Assembly: GCA_000435595.1 (NCBI GenBank)
Contig: FR895406.1
Location: 42,193-65,648, forward strand
Reading direction: 5' to 3'
Length of the DNA stretch: 23,456 nucleotides
Source of the DNA: Firmicutes bacterium CAG:882
GTDB taxonomy: Bacteria; Bacillota; Clostridia; Lachnospirales; Lachnospiraceae
In this document: one piece after another, positions 1-6,417 of the stretch
Layout: every line of letters begins with the position of its first letter
Position numbering within the stretch: the stretch's first letter is position 1
Made by a program: the position numbers and the translations under genes
Notes under the pieces: model-generated
What the model was told of the DNA's origin: nothing
Databases searched by the model: none
Seen by the model: the letters and a program-made list of their open reading frames with translations, nothing else

Positions 1-759
1 AATATATTTGCCGTAATTATAACATCTTATGTACTCATCCTTTACCGTTACACCGGTAAGCCTGTCCGAATTTTCAAGTATCGCAGCCATTGTCGCCTCT
101 GACACATTGTCTGCCACGGTAAATGAAATATATCTCTGATAGGCGTGTGCAGCCAGATTGGTTCTTACATATATAATCTCAAGTACCTCTTTTTTGCTGT
201 ACTCGTCGCTTATATTATAATACTTCTTGCTCTTAAGGAGCTTAATCACATCATCAGGTGTTGCATTTCGCTCATCATCGGTCAATTCACTGATGTACTT
301 ATGACCGTATATATCCCTCAAGTATCTAAGCTGTGCATTTCCTGACTTCGTAAACTCATACCTGCCATATTTATTAAGCCTTATCGAATAGTCAATATCA
401 TAGCTGTCCCCATTCTCTTCTATAATATTGTACATCTCAACAATTATTTCATTGAGCTGCGTATTCTTTATTGCCGTTGAACTGTCCTCGATTATGACCG
501 AGTATGCAAGCTCATTGTACGCCAAAAGTTCACCGTTGACGTCATATATGTTGCCTCTTGTACTGTTAAGCACCAGTGTCTTTTCAGTTTTTTGAGCATA
601 ATTAACCTGATAATCCTCGCCGTGAATAATCTGTAAATCAAACAGATGATATATCAGAATGCCAAAAAGAACCGTCGAAAGAACAATAAGAGGCAGAAGT
701 CTGGAACGCAGAATCGACTTTATATAGTCCCATATTATCTTTAAATCTTCCTTAAGCAC
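1..759 (-). CDS. mrdA: Penicillin-binding protein 2 (elongasome transpeptidase), N-terminal part, cut by window edge
   Basis: Class B penicillin-binding protein that cross-links peptidoglycan during cell elongation as partner of MreB, MreC, MreD and RodA. The 253 visible codons are open to the left edge and the stop lies outside. A short cytoplasmic segment is followed by a membrane anchor (about residues 21-40), then the dimerisation-domain motif RGNIYDVNG (68-76), which corresponds to the conserved RGxIxDRNG of the family. The transpeptidase domain with its catalytic serine is not in the window. No ATG lies near the front. A GTG at 757-759 follows a strong AGGAGG at about 10 bases and is the only reasonable start. 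The gene overlaps the end of mreD by 8 bases, which suggests translational coupling. The family call rests on the anchor, the motif and the mreBCD context. Confidence 0.9.
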   Translation of the reverse strand, partial: MLKEDLKIIWDYIKSILRSRLLPLIVLSTVLFGILIYHLFDLQIIHGEDYQVNYAQKTEKTLVLNSTRGNIYDVNGELLAYNELAYSVIIEDSSTAIKNTQLNEIIVEMYNIIEENGDSYDIDYSIRLNKYGRYEFTKSGNAQLRYLRDIYGHKYISELTDDERNATPDDVIKLLKSKKYYNISDEYSKKEVLEIIYVRTNLAAHAYQRYISFTVADNVSEATMAAILENSDRLTGVTVKDEYIRCYNYGKYI

Positions 760-1270
760 TTATCAGTGTCCTCCTTTTTTTGGACTGTTCCACCTTCCGG
801 ATAATAAAATAGATAAATACATACGCCAAAAGCGTCATCAATACAGTGTATATTACCTCAGGTAAAATAATCCTTGCCAGATAGTAGGATAACCTCAGCT
901 TATTCTGTAGTAAGAAATAAAATATAAAATAAAGAAATTCATACATAAATGTGCTTACCGCCACAAGTGCCATAGGCAGAAAAAGTTCTTCTTTGACATA
1001 ATCTTTATAAAAGAAACCGTTGAGTGCACCCGCATACATATAGATAAGTGCGGTAAAGCCGACTGTACCGCCTGCCATAAGGTCAATCAAAAGACCTGAG
1101 AAAAAGCCTTCCGCAAGCCCAATCTTACCGCCCATAATAAAACCTGTTATACAGGTAATCATAAGCAGCAGATTAGGTCTGATACCTGCAATCTCAAAAT
1201 ATGAAAATACAGTGACCTGCAAAATGTATGTAATTAAGATTGAAAATACACAATATAATACTCTTTTCAT
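752..1270 (-). CDS. mreD: Rod shape-determining protein MreD
   Basis: Small integral membrane component of the elongasome, working with MreC, MreB and PBP2 in lateral wall synthesis. The protein has 172 residues, mostly hydrophobic. Membrane segments can be seen at about 4-22, 33-48, 55-85 (probably two), 98-122 and 138-158, followed by a basic C-terminus. The motif GLAEGFFSGLLIDL (51-64) resembles the conserved G-x-x-x-G-x-x-x-G-L-x-x-D region of the family. The open frame continues 66 codons upstream, but that extension is translated repeat DNA. The ATG at 1268-1270 is preceded by AGGGG at 6 bases and begins the typical MKR plus membrane helix, so I take it as the start. The gene lies 230 bases after mreC and overlaps mrdA. 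Confidence 0.92.
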   Translation of the reverse strand: MKRVLYCVFSILITYILQVTVFSYFEIAGIRPNLLLMITCITGFIMGGKIGLAEGFFSGLLIDLMAGGTVGFTALIYMYAGALNGFFYKDYVKEELFLPMALVAVSTFMYEFLYFIFYFLLQNKLRLSYYLARIILPEVIYTVLMTLLAYVFIYFIIRKVEQSKKRRTLISA

Positions 1271-1281
1271 TTTATACCCCT
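1259..1281 (-). promoter_or_regulatory. Ribosome binding site of mreD, supplied by the repeat
   Basis: The minus strand reads AAGGGGTATAAA directly before the mreD ATG. The same GGGGTATAA string occurs at the matching place in the other two repeat copies, where no gene starts. The repeat edge therefore appears to provide the Shine-Dalgarno sequence. Confidence 0.6.
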
Positions 1282-1470
1282 TGCATACTGCAAGCCTTGC
1301 TTGCAGTACTGCCACCAATAAGTAGTTTAAAATCTTATTTTTAAACTTATACCCCTGCATACTGCAAGCCTTGCTTGCAGTACTGCCACCAATAAATAGT
1401 TTGAAAATTCTATTTTCAAACTTATACCCCCTGCATACTGCAAGCATTGCTTGCAGTACTGCCACCAATA
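1271..1470. repeat. Three-copy tandem array of alternating palindromes between mreC and mreD
   Basis: Three nearly identical units are spaced 74 and 76 bases apart. Each carries a perfect 9-bp stem TACTGCAAG/CTTGCAGTA with a 5-base loop (1286-1308, 1360-1382, 1436-1458), flanked by ACCCC and CTGCCACCAATA. Between the units are AT-rich hairpins: one with a 9-bp stem (1324-1347) and one with an 11-bp stem AGTTTGAAAAT/ATTTTCAAACT (1398-1422). The AT-rich stems differ at a paired position (G-C in one, A-T in the other), which suggests selection for the structure. The layout resembles REP/BIME or other bacterial interspersed palindromic elements. The array fills most of the 230-base mreC-mreD gap. 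It happens to be open in the mreD frame, but the translation is just a repeated peptide. I do not recognise a named family. Confidence 0.9.
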
Positions 1471-1500
1471 TTTGTCCCGACGCACAACTAAAGCATCACA

Positions 1501-2340
1501 TCACTGCTTGAGCTGCATAATTACAAGCACCTCGGTCATGTGTTCAAAATCCACAGCAGGCACAAGATAACCTGACTGGGTGAGACTGTTCGCATCATCA
1601 GACACGTTCTTTGCGTATCCTATAAGTATTCCTTCAATATATTTACTGCTTATGTTAGATGTAACAATCATGTCTCCGTCTGACACATTTACATCACCAC
1701 GAAGATATTCAAGATGAACATACCCGCTGTCTATAAGCTCCAAATCTCCTCTGATATTACAGGTATCGGAGCTTGTTATAAGCATTCCGGTTACATTGCT
1801 GTTATCATCTATTATACTTCTGACGGTGGCTGAATTGTCCGTAACATCCGTCACAATACCCACAAGACCGTTCCCACATATAACATTCATGTCGACAAGT
1901 ATTCCATCCTTGCTTCCCTTGTCTATGGTGAACGTCGAGAACCAGTTACCTGAACTCTTTCCTATAACTCTTGCCGCTACCTTCTCATATCCCGGTATCT
2001 TGTTGTCAAGAGCATACAGCTCACGCAGATTGTTGAGTTCTATCTGATCCTGAATCAGCACAAGATTCTTCTCCTTCACCTCATCGAGTTCCGTCTTAAG
2101 CTGTTCGTTTTCCTGTCTTAATTCATCAATCGTTGCAAAATAATCCGCCCTGTCAGTCAGCCAAAGTCCCATACCGTTGATTCCCTTCTGCAGAGGCGTG
2201 ATAATATATGAAAGTGCATTCTGCACCGGTGCCGTAAGCTTATCGGTAAAAAATGATACACCGATTAACACTATGCACAGCACTGTAAGCACAGTCAGCA
2301 TAAATTTCTGTGAGACTTGTAATTGCGGTTTCTTATCCAT
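1501..2340 (-). CDS. mreC: Rod shape-determining protein MreC
   Basis: Bitopic membrane protein of the elongasome that links cytoplasmic MreB to the periplasm-side PBP2. It has 279 residues, normal for the family. A short basic cytoplasmic tail is followed by one membrane helix (about 12-30), then a heptad-like coiled coil rich in Glu, Leu and Lys (about 69-112), and the two-lobed beta domain containing DKGSKDGI and GLVG motifs typical of MreC. The start follows AGAGGAG at a normal distance. It lies 11 bases downstream of mreB. The following gap to mreD is long and filled with repeats, unlike the tight spacing elsewhere in the cluster. Confidence 0.95.
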   Translation of the reverse strand: MDKKPQLQVSQKFMLTVLTVLCIVLIGVSFFTDKLTAPVQNALSYIITPLQKGINGMGLWLTDRADYFATIDELRQENEQLKTELDEVKEKNLVLIQDQIELNNLRELYALDNKIPGYEKVAARVIGKSSGNWFSTFTIDKGSKDGILVDMNVICGNGLVGIVTDVTDNSATVRSIIDDNSNVTGMLITSSDTCNIRGDLELIDSGYVHLEYLRGDVNVSDGDMIVTSNISSKYIEGILIGYAKNVSDDANSLTQSGYLVPAVDFEHMTEVLVIMQLKQ

Positions 2341-2351
2341 ATAACTCCTCT

Positions 2352-3371
2352 TTAATCATATATCTTTTCTTTAGGGATATATGCAATCTCCGTAAATTCC
2401 GGATCTTCGATTATTGTTCTGATTCCACGCACAACGCTCTCCGATGGTTCATCCGATATTATTACATTCAAATCAGTCTCGTTGTTGATGAGTTCTGCAA
2501 GGTGAAGTATTCCCGATGAACCGCCGGTGAGATGTATTCCCGTATCAATTATATCCGAAGCAAGCTCAGGTGGAGTTCTCTCAAGAATCATTTTTATCGA
2601 ATCAACTATGGAATGTATGAAATCAACAAGACATTCATATACCACCGTTGATGAAATCTGTCTTGACATAGGAAGCCCGGTAACCAAATCTCTTCCATAT
2701 ACGCTTACAAACTGCTCCTCCATAGGAAGTGCGCTTCCGAGAGTAACCTTGATATGTTCAGCAGTCTTAGCACCTATTACAAGATTATACTTCTTGCGGA
2801 CAGCACCTATAATCTGTTCATCAAGCTTATTGCCTCCAAACTTTACGGCACGGCTTAACACGATACCGCCAAGACTCAGCACTGAAATCTCCGTAGTGTC
2901 GGCACCTATGTTCACTATCATTACACCCTTGGCACCATTTACATCAACGCCTGAGCCTACTGCATCGGCGACAGGCTTGTTGATGACCATAATCTTTCTT
3001 GCCTTTATCTTAGAATCGCGAATCAGCTCTAAGAATGCTCTCTTCTCAACTTCAGTGATATCCGTAGGTACAGCAATATAATAGTCAGCCGGCATTATCT
3101 TGCCGCCTTTGCTCAGCTTTTTAATAAACTCAGTGACAAGCACCTGCATATTGGCAAAATCCGCTATCACACCGTACTTGACGGGAAATGTAACCTGAAT
3201 TGAATCCGGAGCCTTTTCATGCATCTCAAAGGCCTCATCCCCGACTGCATATACATTCTTTTTGTTTACAATCGCAATGATATTCTTTTCATTGAGAATA
3301 TCATCCCTCTCACTGCAATATATCTTAATATTGCTTGTACCTATATCAAGGCCAAAAACGCTCTTAGCCAT
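2352..3371 (-). CDS. mreB: Rod shape-determining protein MreB (actin family), divergent
   Basis: Actin-like cytoskeletal protein that organises lateral wall synthesis. It has 339 residues from the ATG at 3369-3371, which has GGAGG 6 bases upstream; a frame extension of 6 codons lacks such a site. The phosphate-1 motif LDIGTSNIKIY is at 8-18 and an adenosine-type loop LTGGSSG at 281-287. The phosphate-2 region reads NIGADTTE (154-161), where typical MreB has DIGGGTTE. The family EEP region is NKP (131-133). The overall fold signature and position in front of mreC, mreD and mrdA make the assignment firm, but this is a divergent copy whose ATPase may be altered. A second, canonical MreB elsewhere in the genome is possible. 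Confidence 0.92.
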   Translation of the reverse strand: MAKSVFGLDIGTSNIKIYCSERDDILNEKNIIAIVNKKNVYAVGDEAFEMHEKAPDSIQVTFPVKYGVIADFANMQVLVTEFIKKLSKGGKIMPADYYIAVPTDITEVEKRAFLELIRDSKIKARKIMVINKPVADAVGSGVDVNGAKGVMIVNIGADTTEISVLSLGGIVLSRAVKFGGNKLDEQIIGAVRKKYNLVIGAKTAEHIKVTLGSALPMEEQFVSVYGRDLVTGLPMSRQISSTVVYECLVDFIHSIVDSIKMILERTPPELASDIIDTGIHLTGGSSGILHLAELINNETDLNVIISDEPSESVVRGIRTIIEDPEFTEIAYIPKEKIYD

Positions 3372-3387
3372 CTCAGTCCTCCATTCC

Positions 3388-3401
3388 ACGCATATATGCG
3401 T
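3388..3401. other. 14-base perfect palindrome between radC and mreB
   Basis: ACGCATATATGCGT lies in the short gap before the mreB ribosome binding site and touches the radC stop codon. It could be a protein-binding site or a weak RNA hairpin, or it could be chance. No function is claimed. Confidence 0.4.
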
Positions 3402-4090
3402 TATATCAATTTTTTGTCTTTCATACTGATATATGTATTATCACCAATAATTATGTGGTCAATCAAGGTAATTCCAATTAATTGTGCCGCATTCATTATT
3501 CTTGCCGTCGATGCAACATCTTCACGGCTCGGTGTCGGATCCCCCGTGGGATGATTATGTACCAGAATGAAGCATGTACTGTCCTTTAAAAGTGCCTCGC
3601 GGCATATCTCACGCGGTGGCATTATTGTGCTGTTGGCTGTACCTATGCTCATTATCTTCTCATGAATGAGTGTGCACTTAGTATCAAGAAGCAGGAGTCT
3701 AAGCTGCTCCTGTTCAAGATGTCTCATATCCTCCATCAGATAATCAACAACTGCCTGCGCCGAACACAGATTAGGACGCTGTGCTCTTCTCTGCCTCGCC
3801 ATCCTTCTTGACAGCTCACATATAGACTTAAGCTGTACCGCCTTAACCCTTCCTATTCCGGGCAATGCCGAGAGTTCCCTCAGTGAAAGCCTCTGAAGCC
3901 CTATAATTCCCTGACCTTCAGTCTGTCTTATAAGCCCTGCCGCCGTTTCCATGCAGCTGCTTGACTTAGTTCCGCTCCTTATGATAATTGCAAGAAGCTC
4001 CTCATCGGTCAGACTTTCAAAACCATAAGCCTCACACTTCTCATACGGCATCATTCCCTGTGCCTTGTCATCAACACTATTTTTCATCAT
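3401..4090 (-). CDS. radC: RadC family protein (UPF0758, JAMM/MPN+ domain)
   Basis: Member of the RadC family, historically called a DNA repair protein although its biochemical role is unsettled. It has 229 residues. An N-terminal helix-hairpin-helix segment (LSALPGIG, about 73-80) is followed by the JAMM metal-binding motif HNHPTGDPTPSRED at 178-191 (His178, His180, Asp191), preceded by the expected upstream conserved region. Two adjacent ATG codons follow GGAGG; either could be used. It sits directly before mreB, an arrangement common in Firmicutes, and 43 bases after the PLP enzyme gene. Confidence 0.95.
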   Translation of the reverse strand: MMKNSVDDKAQGMMPYEKCEAYGFESLTDEELLAIIIRSGTKSSSCMETAAGLIRQTEGQGIIGLQRLSLRELSALPGIGRVKAVQLKSICELSRRMARQRRAQRPNLCSAQAVVDYLMEDMRHLEQEQLRLLLLDTKCTLIHEKIMSIGTANSTIMPPREICREALLKDSTCFILVHNHPTGDPTPSREDVASTARIMNAAQLIGITLIDHIIIGDNTYISMKDKKLI

Positions 4091-4133
4091 TCCAACCTCC
4101 GTCTTCGGTTGAAACGGTATCCCCTTAACAAAT

Positions 4134-5438
4134 TTAACACAAATCCGATACTTTTACAATTCCTTTATCAACAAGCTGTTGAAGGCTCTTCAGAATACCG
4201 AAACGTGCATGGTTCCATGTAAGACCGCCCTGGAAGAATGCAGTGTACGGCTCTCTGAGCGGACCGTCCGCACTGAGCTCAATCGATGCACCGGATATAA
4301 ATGCACCGGCTGCCATTATAACCTGAGAATCATACCCCGGCATATCCCAAGGTTCAGGAATTGCAAAGCTGTCAACCGGAGCCGCCGCCTGAATACCCTC
4401 GCAAAATGCGATAAGTCCTTCCGCGGTCTTCATCTCAACCGCCTGAATTATATCATAACGCTCCTCTCTTCCGTCAGGGATAACTTTATATCCGAGATTT
4501 TCATAGAGATTAGCCGCATATACCGCACCTTTCAATGCACCTGCCGTGACAGTCGGTGCAAGGAAGAAACCCTGGAAAAATGACTGATTGACGCCAAGTG
4601 TTGCACCAAGCTCCTTTCCGAGCCCCGGAGCAGTAAGACGGTATGCCGCCTGATTTACATATTCCTCTTTTCCGGCAATATAGCCACCTATAGGTGCAAG
4701 TCCGCCGCCCGGATTCTTTATCAGTGAACCGACAACCATATCGGCACCGACATCGGATGGCTCAATAGTCTCAACAAACTCTCCATAGCAGTTGTCAACC
4801 ATGCATATAACCTCAGGCTTTATTCCTTTTATAAAGCTTATAAGCTCTCCTATCCTCTCAACTGAGAGTGTCGGTCTGCTGTCATAGCCCTTAGAACGCT
4901 GTATTGTCACAAGCTTTGTCTTCCCATTGATTGCAGCTTTAATTCCGTCAAAGTCAAAGCCGCCGTCAGGCAGCAGGTCAACCTGTCTGTAGCTTATTCC
5001 ATACTCCGCAAGCGAACCCGGACATTCTCTCATTCCGATTATTCCCTGAAGTGTGTCATAAGGCTTTCCGACAGGGGATAAAAGCTCGTCACCCGGTCTT
5101 AAATTGCCTGCAAGTGCTATTGTAAGTGCATGTGTTCCACAAGTAATCTGTGGTCTTACAAGTGCGGTTTCCGTGTGAAATACATCCGCATACACCTGTT
5201 CAAGCGTATCACGTCCTGCATCAGTATAGCCATAGCCCGTGCTTGCTCCGAAATGTGATTCACTGACATGGTTCTTCTGCATAGCATTTAAGACCTTGAG
5301 CTGGTTGTATTCCGCAATTCTGTCTATGTTCTCAAAACGCTCCGCAAGCTTTTTCTCGGCGCGCATACCATATTCGAGCACCTCACTGCATATTCCCATC
5401 TCCCGGTACATGCCGTATATCTCTTCTGTTATACTCAT
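4134..5438 (-). CDS. YnbB-like PLP-dependent enzyme (methionine gamma-lyase / 'aluminum resistance' family)
   Basis: Fold-type I PLP enzyme of the group often annotated as methionine gamma-lyase family or aluminum resistance protein; the physiological substrate is not known. It has 434 residues from the ATG at 5436-5438, which has GGAGG 5 bases upstream; the ORF extends four codons further without its own site. Asp215 (MVDNCYGE) should bind the pyridine nitrogen, and Lys241 in SLIKNPGGG is the likely Schiff-base lysine. The conserved N-terminal motif HFGASTGYGY (62-71) is typical of this family. It follows miaA by about 20 bases. A neighbouring miaA and ynbB pair is also found in Bacillus, which supports the assignment. 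No ynbB symbol is assigned because the function is unproven. Confidence 0.9.
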   Translation of the reverse strand: MSITEEIYGMYREMGICSEVLEYGMRAEKKLAERFENIDRIAEYNQLKVLNAMQKNHVSESHFGASTGYGYTDAGRDTLEQVYADVFHTETALVRPQITCGTHALTIALAGNLRPGDELLSPVGKPYDTLQGIIGMRECPGSLAEYGISYRQVDLLPDGGFDFDGIKAAINGKTKLVTIQRSKGYDSRPTLSVERIGELISFIKGIKPEVICMVDNCYGEFVETIEPSDVGADMVVGSLIKNPGGGLAPIGGYIAGKEEYVNQAAYRLTAPGLGKELGATLGVNQSFFQGFFLAPTVTAGALKGAVYAANLYENLGYKVIPDGREERYDIIQAVEMKTAEGLIAFCEGIQAAAPVDSFAIPEPWDMPGYDSQVIMAAGAFISGASIELSADGPLREPYTAFFQGGLTWNHARFGILKSLQQLVDKGIVKVSDLC

Positions 5439-5459
5439 ATTTTCCTCCATATATCTCTG

Positions 5460-6416
5460 TTAAATAATATTCTTTTTTCTAAGTTTATCAAGCATATATT
5501 CATATGCCGCGTCGCGGCTTTTAAGCTTGTCAAGTTCCACGAATTCCACTTCCTTCTCACGTCTGAACCATGTGAGCTGTCTCTTCGCAAAATGTCTTGT
5601 GTCGCGCTTTAATATATAAACAGCCTCATCTAAGCTTATCTCTCCCGAAAGATATGCTGCTATTTCCTTATATCCTAACCCCTGCATTGATACACTGTCT
5701 CTTTTTAAGCCCTCTGCAAGAAGATCCTTCACCTCGTCCACAAGCCCCTCTTCAAGCATCTTATCAATACGCCTGTCGATTCTGTCATACAGCAGCTTTC
5801 TGTCATCAGACAACACAAAATACACAAAATTATACGGTGATATGCGCTCTCTCTGAACCGCATTGTGCTCCGACATTCTGCCCCCCGTCTGCCTGTAAAA
5901 CTCTATCGCGCGAATAACCTTTTTAACATTATTTTCGTGAACCTCAGCAGCATAATCTGGGTCGATTTCCCGCAACAGCTCATGCATATAGCCTGCACCT
6001 TTTTCCTCATACAGTCTGTTAAGTTCATCCCTTATTCCGTCATTCTCATCATTCTGTGCAAATTCAATGTCATATAAGAGAGTCTGAATATAAAAGCCTG
6101 TACCGCCGACAATAATCGGAATGTTATTTCGCTCCCATATCTCATCAGCAGCCTTCTTTGCATATTCCTTAAAAAGGAACGCATTAAAGTTCTCCTCAGG
6201 TTCTAATATATCGATGAGATGATGCCTTACACCATCCATCTCCTCAGGTCTTATCTTGGCGGTTCCGATATTCATTCTCCTATATACCTGCATTGAGTCG
6301 GCACTTATTATTTCGCCGCCGACCTCCTTTGCAAGGCGTATGGACAAATCTGTCTTTCCGACAGCCGTAGGACCTGTGAGTACTATTAACTTTTTCTTTG
6401 AATTATCAGTATCCAC
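5460..6416 (-). CDS. miaA: tRNA dimethylallyltransferase MiaA
   Basis: Transfers the dimethylallyl group to N6 of adenosine 37 in tRNAs reading UNN codons; MiaB, encoded in the same gene run, then methylthiolates the same base. The P-loop GPTAVGKT is at 15-22, followed by SADSMQVY (38-45) and GGTGFY (104-109). The ORF is open 12 codons further, back into mutL, but that part reads through mutL coding sequence. A GTG at 6414-6416 lies just after the mutL stop, with AAGGA about 9 bases upstream, and gives the normal N-terminus in front of the P-loop (318 residues). I therefore prefer the GTG start. Confidence 0.95.
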   Translation of the reverse strand: MDTDNSKKKLIVLTGPTAVGKTDLSIRLAKEVGGEIISADSMQVYRRMNIGTAKIRPEEMDGVRHHLIDILEPEENFNAFLFKEYAKKAADEIWERNNIPIIVGGTGFYIQTLLYDIEFAQNDENDGIRDELNRLYEEKGAGYMHELLREIDPDYAAEVHENNVKKVIRAIEFYRQTGGRMSEHNAVQRERISPYNFVYFVLSDDRKLLYDRIDRRIDKMLEEGLVDEVKDLLAEGLKRDSVSMQGLGYKEIAAYLSGEISLDEAVYILKRDTRHFAKRQLTWFRREKEVEFVELDKLKSRDAAYEYMLDKLRKKNII

Positions 6417-6417
6417 T

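Noticed and set aside
1271..1468. 66-codon N-terminal extension of mreD
   Set aside because: It translates the repeat units into a repeated peptide, precedes a normal MreD N-terminus, and the real ATG has its own ribosome binding site.
1271..1470. CRISPR-like array
   Set aside because: There are only three units, the intervening segments are near-identical rather than unique, and no cas genes are present. The palindromes fit an interspersed repeat.
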